DNA from: Hyphomicrobiales bacterium
GTDB taxonomy: Bacteria; Pseudomonadota; Alphaproteobacteria; Rhizobiales; OSC116
Direction: 5' to 3'
Assembly (NCBI GenBank): GCA_013214985.1
Contig: JABSRY010000031.1
Location: 1-12,220, forward strand
Length of the DNA: 12,220 nt
Within the stretch, counting starts at the first letter, position 1; each line of letters opens with the position of its first letter. The notes under the pieces were generated by a model, which was given only the letters and a program-made list of their open reading frames with translations, had not been told where the DNA came from and made no database searches. Made by a program: the position numbers and the translations under genes. This document shows positions 1 through 6,901 of this stretch, in pieces.

Positions 1-11
1 ACAAAGCCAAA

Positions 12-455
12 TTAAACAATTACTGCCGTGGAACTATATTGCAACCTCAAATTCCGTGTGATTGGTGAAGCGCTTACAGAAATTCGCAGTTCATTGAGCA
101 AGACAAGATCATCTGCAGCTGGCGATTTATCGATCAATCCATTTTCTAATTCGGCCTTAAACATGTCAAAACTTAAACCGAGTTCACGTGCTTTTACTTT
201 TTTTGCGTTCAACAGATAATTGGTTGCCACTCTATATAGCCACGTATTAAACTGGCTTTCACCTTTAAATGTCGATAATTTTGTGATGATGAGTATCAAT
301 ATTTCTTGGGTGGCATCATATGCATCTTCTGGGTTTACCAACATACGGTTTGCCAAATTATAAAGGCGGTCTTGCACTAAAAAAACAAGCTTTTCTAAAG
401 CTTGTTTGCTGCCATTTTTGGCCTTAATCGCTAAATTGTTAATTTCTTGGTTCAT
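12..455 (-). CDS. Truncated ECF-type RNA polymerase sigma factor (region 2 only)
   Basis: This 147-residue protein looks like the N-terminal half of an ECF sigma factor, which would direct RNA polymerase to a specific promoter set. Residues about 24-90 match sigma-70 region 2: the core-binding helix around QDRLYNLANRML, then NPEDAYDATQEIL, then the -10 recognition segment FKGESQFNTWLYRVATNYLL. A conserved-looking linker follows, ending LVLLNELRIS at about residue 126. In the alphaproteobacterial family I recall, that linker leads into region 4 (the -35 binding helix-turn-helix) and a protein of roughly 280 residues. Here about 21 unrelated residues follow (bases 12-77) and then a TAA. Neither other minus-strand frame restores a region 4 in the bases available. 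It may be a pseudogene, a rearrangement joint or an assembly chimera near the edge. Region 2 is clear; whether it functions is doubtful. Confidence 0.6.
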   Translation of the reverse strand: MNQEINNLAIKAKNGSKQALEKLVFLVQDRLYNLANRMLVNPEDAYDATQEILILIITKLSTFKGESQFNTWLYRVATNYLLNAKKVKARELGLSFDMFKAELENGLIDKSPAADDLVLLNELRISVSASPITRNLRLQYSSTAVIV

Positions 456-479
456 ATAATATCCAATATGTTATGTTCT

Positions 480-508
480 ATAATATATTAGACAATCTGA
501 AGCATCAA
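480..508 (-). promoter_or_regulatory. Candidate sigma-70-like promoter for the sigma factor gene
   Basis: On the minus strand a -35-like TTGATG (503-508) is followed by a 17-base spacer and a -10-like TATTAT (480-485). It lies 24 bases upstream of the sigma factor ATG at 455. The hexamers and spacing fit the housekeeping consensus well, but the region is AT-rich, so chance matches are likely. No experimental support. Confidence 0.4.
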
Positions 509-524
509 TGTGTGACAACTTTTT

Positions 525-549
525 TGTGTAGTATCAATATTTCTACACA
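525..549. repeat. Inverted repeat TGTGTAG-N11-CTACACA upstream of the sigma gene
   Basis: A perfect 7-base inverted repeat (arms 525-531 and 543-549) with an 11-base spacer lies between the aldehyde dehydrogenase stop and the candidate sigma gene promoter. Its centre falls about 60-65 bases upstream of the expected transcription start, a usual place for an activator site. It could instead be a weak hairpin in the 3' tail of the aldehyde dehydrogenase message. No known operator was recognised. Confidence 0.35.
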
Positions 550-557
550 TTTAAACT

Positions 558-590
558 AAAAAGCCACTTTGCTAACCGAGCGGTTTTAGC
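558..590 (-). terminator. Weak candidate terminator after the aldehyde dehydrogenase
   Basis: Reading the minus strand just past the aldehyde dehydrogenase stop, the 20-base segment at 571-590 folds into a 7-bp stem (GCT plus AACC paired with GGTT plus AGC, two bases bulged). A run of five T follows 8 bases later (558-562). The gap between stem and T run makes this a poor intrinsic terminator, although an alternative longer pairing that uses the T run as one arm is possible. It is at the expected end of the pot operon. Confidence 0.3.
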
Positions 591-594
591 CGAT

Positions 595-2025
595 TTACCA
601 CCCAGAAATAGATTTAACTTCTAAAAAGTCATCAATGCCCCAAGCACCACCTTCGCGGCCATTGCCCGATTGTTTATAGCCACCAAATGGTGCGCCTGCA
701 CCGCGCGAGCTGCCATTAATTTCGACCATGCCTGCACGCAATGCCCGTGCCACTCTGCGGGCTTTATCGGCATTTTGGGTTTGCACATAATGGGTTAGGC
801 CATAAAGCGAATCGTTGGCAATTTGTATGGCTTCTTCCTCGCTATCAAAGGGTATGATAGATAGTACGGGGCCAAATACTTCTTCTTGGGCGATGCGCAT
901 ATCATTGCTGACATCGGCAAAAATAGTCGGACGAATAAAATAACCGCGGTTAAGGTTTGCAGGCAGGCCTAAGCCACCTGCTACTAATTTTGCGCCCTCA
1001 TTAATTGCCATTTCAATGAGGCCTTGAATTTTATCATACTGAACTTTAGAAACCACTGGGCCCAAATGATTGCCCTGTTTTGAAGCAATATCCACTTCCA
1101 CATTTGTAGCATACTCGGCGGCTTGTTTTACCGCTTCAGCATAGCGACCACGCTCTACCAACATACGGGTTGGTGCATTACACGATTGGCCGCTATTGCC
1201 AAAACAATGTGCCACGCCGCGTATTACCGCCTGATCATCGGCATCGTTAAAAATTACATTGGCACCTTTGCCGCCTAATTCTAACGACACTCGTTTAATG
1301 GTCGGCGCCGCCGCTTGAGAAATAAGAACCCCCGCACGCGATGAGCCAGTAAAACTAATCATTTCGATATTCTCGTGGGATGATAATTGTGAACCAACCC
1401 CAACCCCATCGCCGTTAATAAGATTAAACACCCCTTTAGGGAAACCCGCTTCATCCATCATCTCGGCAAATAATAAGGATGATAAAGGGGCTGTTTCGGA
1501 TGGTTTAAGCACCACGGTACAACCCACAGCAATGGCGGGGATGACTTTAAGCGTGACTTGGTTCATCGGCCAGTTCCACGGCGTAATAAGCGCACAAACG
1601 CCAATAGGTTCTTTGAAAATTCTATCCGTGGGGGCGTGATTGCCTAACGTCTGATCAAAATTTATTTTCTTTAATTCAACCAAAAAATCGGCAATATGGC
1701 CTGCGCCGCAACCCGCTTGAGAGCCGCAAGCTAAATCTATCGGCGCACCCATTTCTATACTGATCAATTCGCCCATTTCTTCGCGTCTTGCTTCGTATAT
1801 TTCGGCCAGTTTTTCAATTAACTTAACCCGCTCGGCATGTGGGGTAGTCGACCAGCCAGGAAAAGCCTGATTGGCCGCAGCAACCGCGGCATCGGTATCC
1901 GCCTGATCGCCCAATGATATGATTGCACACACTTCTTCATTAGATGGGTTGATAACCTCAAAATCATTTTTAACTTTTGGTAAAACCCATTGTCCATCAA
2001 TATAAAATTTTAGTTTTTCAAGCAT
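595..2025 (-). CDS. NAD(P)-dependent aldehyde dehydrogenase (PuuC-like role)
   Basis: A full-length 476-residue aldehyde dehydrogenase. Catalytic and cofactor signatures are intact: N151 in TPWNW, K174 in VVLKPSE, FTGS at 225-228, the general-base E249 in LELGGKG, nucleophile C282 in NSGQSC, and EEVFGPV toward the C-terminus. It would oxidise an aldehyde to the acid in the cytoplasm. In this locus the likely substrate is gamma-glutamyl-gamma-aminobutyraldehyde made by the amine oxidase, the PuuC step; free 4-aminobutanal or succinate semialdehyde are alternatives. Sequence alone does not fix the substrate, and the protein looks closer to generic 476-480 residue ALDHs than to E. coli PuuC (about 495), so no symbol is given. 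Its ATG lies inside the end of the amidotransferase gene (8-base overlap), implying coupled translation as the last gene of the operon. Confidence 0.9.
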   Translation of the reverse strand: MLEKLKFYIDGQWVLPKVKNDFEVINPSNEEVCAIISLGDQADTDAAVAAANQAFPGWSTTPHAERVKLIEKLAEIYEARREEMGELISIEMGAPIDLACGSQAGCGAGHIADFLVELKKINFDQTLGNHAPTDRIFKEPIGVCALITPWNWPMNQVTLKVIPAIAVGCTVVLKPSETAPLSSLLFAEMMDEAGFPKGVFNLINGDGVGVGSQLSSHENIEMISFTGSSRAGVLISQAAAPTIKRVSLELGGKGANVIFNDADDQAVIRGVAHCFGNSGQSCNAPTRMLVERGRYAEAVKQAAEYATNVEVDIASKQGNHLGPVVSKVQYDKIQGLIEMAINEGAKLVAGGLGLPANLNRGYFIRPTIFADVSNDMRIAQEEVFGPVLSIIPFDSEEEAIQIANDSLYGLTHYVQTQNADKARRVARALRAGMVEINGSSRGAGAPFGGYKQSGNGREGGAWGIDDFLEVKSISGW

Positions 2026-2743
2026 GGGTTCGTCCTTTAGAAATTAAATAAGTTTTAACAATATTTGCGATAAAAGCGCGATTGTCAACATCCGTCTTAT
2101 TGGCCAGCGCACGATCGACCTCATCATCCGTTAGGCTTGTGCCACGGCGGCATTCAATTAAATCAGATGCATATTCAGTTGTAAACTCGGGGTGGCCTTG
2201 CACGGTAAGGCCAAAGCCAGGATACCAAACCGCAGCAAATTTGCAAAAATCTGAACTAGCGATATTGATAGCGCCCTTTGGTAATTTGGTTATTTGATCT
2301 TGATGATAAGCTTGTATGGCAATTTGGGCAGGTTCTGTGCCCAATTCACTTGGCCAATTTTGCACCTTATATTGGTTAATGCCCAAAGCCCAACCTTTGC
2401 TATGTTTCTCCACGGTGCCGCCCAATGCCCGTGCAATAAGTTGGTGGCCAAAGCAAATGCCAAACATAAGTTTGCCTGAACTTTTAATGTCTCGAATAAA
2501 CGTTTCAAGCGGTTTAATCCAATAATGGTCATCATAACAGCCAAATTTTGACCCCGTAATTACCCATAAATCACATATATCAGCAGATTTTGGAAATTCG
2601 CCATCTAGCACACTATAGGTAAAAACCTCGCCCTCTATATGCGATAACCAATTTTTGACCATATTGGGGTAGCTGCCATATTGCGTGGCAAGCGCTTCGG
2701 GTGGGCGACCCGTTTCTAATATACCGATTTTAAATTTAACCAT
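2018..2743 (-). CDS. Class-I glutamine amidotransferase (putative gamma-glutamyl-GABA hydrolase role)
   Basis: A 241-residue stand-alone class-I glutamine amidotransferase of the GMP-synthase-like type. The nucleophile elbow is GICFGHQ with C97, and the rest of the triad is H184 and E186 in QGHPEF. Such domains hydrolyse gamma-glutamyl amide bonds. Placed between transporter and aldehyde dehydrogenase genes of a glutamylated-putrescine pathway, it probably cleaves gamma-glutamyl-GABA to glutamate and GABA, the job of PuuD in E. coli. It does not show the PuuD-style GHRQE-type motif, so it would be an analogue within the broad fold, not a clear orthologue. The ATG at 2743 overlaps the permease stop by 8 bases and has AGCAGG upstream; the alternative ATG at 2788 would give a 45-base longer overlap and a charged extension unlike the family N-terminus. 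Function is inferred from context. Confidence 0.85.
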   Translation of the reverse strand: MVKFKIGILETGRPPEALATQYGSYPNMVKNWLSHIEGEVFTYSVLDGEFPKSADICDLWVITGSKFGCYDDHYWIKPLETFIRDIKSSGKLMFGICFGHQLIARALGGTVEKHSKGWALGINQYKVQNWPSELGTEPAQIAIQAYHQDQITKLPKGAINIASSDFCKFAAVWYPGFGLTVQGHPEFTTEYASDLIECRRGTSLTDDEVDRALANKTDVDNRAFIANIVKTYLISKGRTHA

Positions 2744-3554
2744 TTTTAAATGCCTGCTCTTCTTCTCGTTTCTGACGTTTGATAGCACGTTTCGAAATAA
2801 TTGAACTGGTTAAAACCCCAAATGTAACAACCGCAATCATCAAAGTTGAAAGTGCATTAATTTCGGGGCTAAGGCCTAAACGCACGCTAGAGTATATTTT
2901 AATAGGCAAAGTGGTCGATGCTGGGCCAGATACAAATGACGCAATCACCAAATCATCTAACGACAAGGTGAAAGCAAGTAACCAACCCGAAATAACCGCA
3001 GGGGCAATAATTGGCAAAGTAACGCTTCTAAAGGCATCAAAAGCAGTGCAGCCCAAATCTATTGCGGCTTCTTCAATCGACACATCAAAACTTGCTAAGC
3101 GAGATGAAACAACCACCGACACATAGCACATAGAAAATGTTGTATGCGCTAAAATTATAGTAAATACCCCACGGTCTAACCCGATGGAAATGAACAATAA
3201 TAGCAATGACAAGCCAGTTATAACTTCGGGCATTACCAAGGGGGCATATATCATACTCGAAAATAAGGAACGGCCATAAAACCGCCCACCGCGCACCATT
3301 ATATAAGCAATCATCGTGCCCAATATGGTCGCCGCGCAAGATGAAATAAACCCAACTTTAAGGGTGACCCAAGCGGCATCTATAAAGGCTTCATTATTAA
3401 ACAATCGGCTATACCATTGGGTAGAAAAACCCGCCCATACGGTTACTAATTTGGAAGCATTAAAGCTATAAATAATGAGAATAAGCATCGGAATATATAG
3501 GAACGCAAAACCCAACGTTAGGGAAATGGTGTTAAACCACGTAAATCGTTTCAT
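2736..3554 (-). CDS. potI: Polyamine ABC transporter permease, PotI/PotC-type
   Basis: A 272-residue inner-membrane permease of the binding-protein-dependent transport family. Six hydrophobic segments are visible, roughly at residues 9-31, 62-87, 101-124, 130-150, 185-207 and 238-260. The cytoplasmic coupling loop carries the EAA signature (EEAAIDLGCTAFDAFRSVTLP, residues 161-181), which docks on the ATPase. It would pair with the PotH-like permease to form the channel for a polyamine. PotI and PotC are close homologues; the symbol rests on the PotF-like binding protein in the same operon. Its ATG shares one base with the preceding permease stop (TAATG arrangement), and GGGAGG lies 7 bases upstream of the start, inside the previous gene. 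The highly charged C-terminal tail is ordinary for such permeases. Confidence 0.9.
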   Translation of the reverse strand: MKRFTWFNTISLTLGFAFLYIPMLILIIYSFNASKLVTVWAGFSTQWYSRLFNNEAFIDAAWVTLKVGFISSCAATILGTMIAYIMVRGGRFYGRSLFSSMIYAPLVMPEVITGLSLLLLFISIGLDRGVFTIILAHTTFSMCYVSVVVSSRLASFDVSIEEAAIDLGCTAFDAFRSVTLPIIAPAVISGWLLAFTLSLDDLVIASFVSGPASTTLPIKIYSSVRLGLSPEINALSTLMIAVVTFGVLTSSIISKRAIKRQKREEEQAFKNG

Positions 3555-4447
3555 TACTCTGCCTCCCTTTGTTTTTGCTCGCTACGTTGAAACAATATAA
3601 TCGGCACCATAAGAATGAGCAATAATATAACCGCAACAGCCGAGGCAACAGGCCAATCGCGGTTGGCAAAAAACTCCTGCCATAAAATTGTACCAATCAT
3701 TAAGGTATCGGCACCGCCTAATAATGACGGAATAACAAACTCGCCAATCACTGGAATAAACACTAAAAAACAACCCGCAATGATGCCCGCTTTAGACAAA
3801 GGCACAGTAACTAACCAAAAACTCTGTGTGCGGTTGCAGCCCAAATCTTTAGCTGCTTCTAAAAGGGATAAGTCGAGTTTTTCGAGAGAGGCATAAATGG
3901 GCAAAATCATAAAGGGCAGGTAAGTATAAACAATACCAATATATACCGCGATATTTGTATTTAAAAGGGTCAACGGTTGGTCGATAATACCGAGCCATAG
4001 CAAAAATTGATTTAAAAACCCTTCTTGGCTTAAAATGCCCATCCAAGAATAAATACGAATAAGAAAACTTGTCCAAAATGGTAAAATAACCAGCATTATA
4101 AGTGTCGGGCGCCATTCGTTGCTCGCATTTGCCATCCCATAGGCAATAGGGTAACCGACCAATAGGGTAATGACAGTTGAGATAGCTGCAATTTTAAGGC
4201 TAGATAAATAGGCAATCCAATATAAATTATCTTCGGTTAAAAATATAAAATTTTCAAAATCTAAATTGGTAAAAAAGTTGGTAATGCCTGCCCAACCCTC
4301 GGTAAGTGTTAAGTAAGGCGTATAGGGCGGAATGGCCATAACGCCATCTGACAATGACATTTTGACAACAATGATGAATGGCACCAAAAACAACGCCACA
4401 AGCCATGAATAAGGTATTAAAATAAACAGATATTTGCGAAAATTCAT
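3554..4447 (-). CDS. potH: Polyamine ABC transporter permease, PotH/PotB-type
   Basis: A 297-residue inner-membrane permease with an N-terminal transmembrane helix (about residues 7-29), a long periplasmic loop, and five further hydrophobic segments from about residue 80 onward. The EAA coupling loop is LLEAAKDLGCNRTQSFWLVTVP (starting near residue 195). It forms the transport channel with the PotI-like protein. The start at 4447 is well supported: GGAGGGG (complement of 4452-4458) is only a few bases upstream and the gap to the ATPase stop is 12 bases. This is the strongest ribosome binding site in the operon. Assignment to the Pot family is firm; PotH rather than PotB is inferred from the neighbouring PotF-like gene. 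Confidence 0.9.
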   Translation of the reverse strand: MNFRKYLFILIPYSWLVALFLVPFIIVVKMSLSDGVMAIPPYTPYLTLTEGWAGITNFFTNLDFENFIFLTEDNLYWIAYLSSLKIAAISTVITLLVGYPIAYGMANASNEWRPTLIMLVILPFWTSFLIRIYSWMGILSQEGFLNQFLLWLGIIDQPLTLLNTNIAVYIGIVYTYLPFMILPIYASLEKLDLSLLEAAKDLGCNRTQSFWLVTVPLSKAGIIAGCFLVFIPVIGEFVIPSLLGGADTLMIGTILWQEFFANRDWPVASAVAVILLLILMVPIILFQRSEQKQREAE

Positions 4448-4459
4448 ATAACCCCTCCA

Positions 4460-5587
4460 TCACTTTGTTAAAACAATGCCTGCTGTTTCTGTCCACGACA
4501 GCCAAACTTTATCTTCCCAAGTAAAATTACGCCGCGATAAACGGCGTGTGTTAGACGCTTGAGCATTCATTAATTGGCCAGAAGTTAACCGAACTTTAAA
4601 AATAGAAACATTGCCTAAATATGCAATATCTTGAATGTGGCCTTCTACCGCATTATCGGCATCATCTGGCTTATGCTTTGTCATGGCAATTTTTTCGGGT
4701 CGGATGGCAAAAGTAATTTTACCATCATTTGGAATTTGGGCACTGCTATCTGCAATAAGTGCAGGCTGACTTTCTGCCCATTCAATTTGCATTTTGCCGT
4801 TAGCCATTTTTTGGGCATTGCCCTCAATAAGGTTAACATCGCCAATAAAATCGGCAACACGCACGCTGCTTGGCGCTTCATAAATAAGGTCTGGTGTGTC
4901 TATCTGAATGAGTTTGCCCTGATCCATAATCGCGATGCGGCTAGCAACCGTCATGGCTTCTTCTTGATCGTGGGTTACGATTACAAAAGTTGTGCCTAAT
5001 TTTTCTTGAATATCGACCAGTTCAAACTGAGTTTCTTGGCGGAGCTTTTTATCCAATGCCCCTAGTGGCTCATCCAATAATAATAATTTAGGGGCTTTGG
5101 CAAGCGAGCGCGCTAGTGCAACACGTTGGCGCTGCCCACCTGATATTTGATGTGGTTTTCGCGCGTCTAAATTATCCAATTGAACCAATTTTAGCATTTC
5201 ATTAACACGGTCAGGAATTTCGGATTTTGGCATATCCGAGCGTTTAAGGCCAAATGCAATATTATCCGCAACAGTTAAATGCGGAAATAAAGCATAAGAT
5301 TGAAACATCATATTAACACTACGCTTATTGGCAGGGATGGTGTTAATGTCCTGCCCATCAATGAATATTTGACCTTTGCTCGGTTTTTCTAACCCGCCTA
5401 ACATACGCATTAATGTGGTTTTGCCACAGCCAGAAGGCCCCAGTAAAGCAAAAAACTCGCGCTCATAAATACTAAAGCTAACATTATCAATAGCGGTTAG
5501 TGCGCCAAAACGCTTGCTAACACCCCTAAATTCAATAAAGGGTTTGCTATTGGTTTCATTCCACGGCTCAAAAATGGTCATAAACAT
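4460..5587 (-). CDS. potG: Polyamine ABC transporter ATP-binding protein, PotG/PotA-type
   Basis: A 375-residue ABC ATPase that powers polyamine import. All nucleotide-binding motifs are intact: Walker A GPSGCGKTT (from residue 50), Q-loop Q96, ABC signature SGGQR (from S149), Walker B LLLLDEP with D172 and E173, and the switch H206 in VTHD. Residues from about 235 on form the regulatory TOBE-type domain (FIGDVNLIEG, then FAIRPEK), as in PotA, PotG and MalK. The N-terminus contains two ATGs (5587 and 5581); both lack a close Shine-Dalgarno sequence, the nearest AGGA being 17 bases upstream of the first ATG across a small hairpin. The gene follows the strong terminator after potF, so its expression depends on readthrough or an internal start. 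PotG rather than PotA is inferred from the operon. Confidence 0.9.
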   Translation of the reverse strand: MFMTIFEPWNETNSKPFIEFRGVSKRFGALTAIDNVSFSIYEREFFALLGPSGCGKTTLMRMLGGLEKPSKGQIFIDGQDINTIPANKRSVNMMFQSYALFPHLTVADNIAFGLKRSDMPKSEIPDRVNEMLKLVQLDNLDARKPHQISGGQRQRVALARSLAKAPKLLLLDEPLGALDKKLRQETQFELVDIQEKLGTTFVIVTHDQEEAMTVASRIAIMDQGKLIQIDTPDLIYEAPSSVRVADFIGDVNLIEGNAQKMANGKMQIEWAESQPALIADSSAQIPNDGKITFAIRPEKIAMTKHKPDDADNAVEGHIQDIAYLGNVSIFKVRLTSGQLMNAQASNTRRLSRRNFTWEDKVWLSWTETAGIVLTK

Positions 5588-5592
5588 TGCTT

Positions 5593-5605
5593 AACACAGA
5601 GTGTT
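5593..5605 (-). repeat. Small hairpin between AGGA and the potG start
   Basis: AACAC-AGA-GTGTT is a perfect 5-base inverted repeat with a 3-base loop. On the potG message it sits between AGGA (complement of 5605-5608) and the AUG at 5587. Unfolded, AGGA is 17 bases from the AUG; folded, only AAGCA separates the stem from the AUG. It may simply be chance in an AT-rich leader. Confidence 0.3.
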
Positions 5606-5608
5606 CCT

Positions 5609-5641
5609 AAAAAAATACGGCTCAGTAAAAGCTGAGCCGTA
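5609..5641 (-). terminator. Intrinsic terminator between potF and potG
   Basis: Just after the potF stop the minus strand folds into a perfect 10-bp stem (outer TACGGCTCAG, 5616-5641) with a six-base loop, followed at once by seven T (complement of 5609-5615). This is a textbook Rho-independent terminator. It lies 10 bases past potF and 29 bases before the potG ATG, so it probably stops most transcripts after potF and allows limited readthrough into potGHI. The plus strand has no matching T run, so it acts in one direction. Confidence 0.9.
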
Positions 5642-5651
5642 AACTATATAA

Positions 5652-6737
5652 TCATGTACCAGATTTTATCTTTGTCCACATACGGGTCACTTTTCTTTGT
5701 ACTTTTGAGCCATAAGCTGTGGTGGTGAATAGGTTATTAAGCGTAGCATCTGTTGGGTAAATGCCTTCATCTTCCAATACTTCTTTTTCCAGAAGTTTTT
5801 GTGAAGCCAAATTGCCATTGGCATAATAAACATAATTAGAGGCAGTTGCCATGTTGTTGGCATCTAACATAAAGTTAAGAAATTTATGAGCGCCTTCTGG
5901 GTTTGGTGCATCAGCAGGGATAGCCATTTGGTCGAACCACATAACCGCACCTTCAGAAGCGATGTTATAAGTAACTTTTACGCCGTTATCGGCTTCAGCA
6001 GCGCGGTCGCGCGATTGTAAAATATCGCCAGAGTAACCAAATGCCACACAAATGTCGCCATTCGCTAGGGCATTAACATATTCACTAGAATGGAATTTAG
6101 TTACATATGGCCTGATTGCAGCAAATATAGGCTCAACTTTTGCTATTACTTCTAAGTCTTTACTATCTGGGTCTTCACCAATATATTTAAGCGCGGCGGG
6201 GATCATTTCGGCAGGGGCATCTAATAAATGCACGCCGCAAGCAGCCAGTTTTTTCATATTTTTTGGGTCAAAAATTAGCGCAAGCGAATTAACGGGCGCA
6301 TCATCACCCAAAACTTCTTTAACTTTATCGACATTAATGCCAATGCCAGTTGTGCCCCACATGTAATTTATAGAATATGCATTATCTGGGTCATATTTAT
6401 TGGTGTGGTCTTTAATGATACTCCATAAGTTTGATGCATTTGATAATTTTGCATAATCAAGCTTTTGAAACACCCCAATATTAATTTGACGTTGTAAAAA
6501 TGATGCAGATGGCACTACCACATCATAACCCGAGCCACCCGCTAGCAATTTGGTTTCTAATAATTCATTGGTGTCAAATACGTCATAAATTAATTTATCG
6601 CCCGTTTCTTGTTCAAATTTCTTTATCAATGACTCGTCAATATAGTCCGACCAATTATACACACGCACTTCGCCCGCTTGTGCGACACTGGTGCTAACCA
6701 TTAATGTCGCGATTAGCGATACAATAATTTTATTCAT
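5652..6737 (-). CDS. potF: Periplasmic putrescine-binding protein, PotF-type
   Basis: A 361-residue extracytoplasmic binding protein that delivers polyamine to the permeases. A signal peptide is evident: MNKIIVSLIA start, hydrophobic core, and an AQA cleavage site near residue 21 before GEVRVYNW. The mature protein follows E. coli PotF closely by eye: NWSDYI (28-33), YDVVVPSASF (71-80), YMWGTTGIG, FHSSEYVNALANGDICVAFG and a C-terminal WTKIKSG. Ligand-site positions recalled from PotF appear as W29, S30, D31, S77, S79, E177, D238 and D269, mostly conserved; Y235 replaces a Trp and W267 replaces a Phe, the latter as in PotD. AGGGAA lies 8 bases upstream of the ATG. It is first in the operon, ahead of a terminator, which would favour excess binding protein over transporter. 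Putrescine is the likely ligand, with spermidine possible. Confidence 0.92.
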   Translation of the reverse strand: MNKIIVSLIATLMVSTSVAQAGEVRVYNWSDYIDESLIKKFEQETGDKLIYDVFDTNELLETKLLAGGSGYDVVVPSASFLQRQINIGVFQKLDYAKLSNASNLWSIIKDHTNKYDPDNAYSINYMWGTTGIGINVDKVKEVLGDDAPVNSLALIFDPKNMKKLAACGVHLLDAPAEMIPAALKYIGEDPDSKDLEVIAKVEPIFAAIRPYVTKFHSSEYVNALANGDICVAFGYSGDILQSRDRAAEADNGVKVTYNIASEGAVMWFDQMAIPADAPNPEGAHKFLNFMLDANNMATASNYVYYANGNLASQKLLEKEVLEDEGIYPTDATLNNLFTTTAYGSKVQRKVTRMWTKIKSGT

Positions 6738-6901
6738 TAGTTTTCCCTTTTTGTTAATAGTTTAACATTATTAATATCATTTGATCAAATTATGTGATAA
6801 AATGCAAGAACAAAATATATTATAGATGTAAAAAGTTATTATACGGCCTATATTTTGGTCTAATAGCATTTGAACATTTGCCAAAATAAGATAAGTATAT
6901 A
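6738..6901. promoter_or_regulatory. Divergent promoter region between potF and the gntR gene
   Basis: This 164-base AT-rich gap must hold start sites for both potF (leftward) and the regulator (rightward). Two perfect minus-strand TATAAT hexamers are present (6819-6824 and 6838-6843), either of which could be the potF -10, but neither has a good -35 at 16-18 bases. A plus-strand TATATT at 6850-6855 is a possible -10 for the regulator, again with a weak -35. A GTTAA-N4-TTAAC repeat lies at 6753-6766. The clear element is the palindrome at 6779-6790, listed separately. Promoter assignments here are uncertain. Confidence 0.35.
6779..6790. promoter_or_regulatory. Putative GntR-family operator O1 (ATTTGATCAAAT)
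   Basis: A perfect 12-base palindrome in the divergent region, 42 bases upstream of the potF ATG and 111 bases upstream of the regulator ATG. The same 12 bases recur inside the palindrome at 7553-7568, on the other side of the regulator gene. FCD-type GntR regulators bind short palindromes and commonly sit next to their own sites. If potF starts at either TATAAT seen upstream, this site would lie downstream of the start, suiting a repressor. Binding is inferred. Confidence 0.65.

Noticed and set aside
28..219. Plus-strand 63-codon frame opposite the sigma factor.
   Set aside because: Most of it is antisense to the conserved sigma region 2 linker, and no family was recognised in its N-terminal part.
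2744..2788. Upstream ATG extending the amidotransferase by 15 residues.
   Set aside because: It lies deep in the permease gene, and the extension is highly charged and precedes the typical MVKFKIGILETG start; the ATG at 2743 fits family and operon spacing better.
6868..6881. CATTTGAACATTTG near the regulator start as a degenerate operator.
   Set aside because: Only the left half matches; the right half is not complementary, so it is likely chance in AT-rich sequence.
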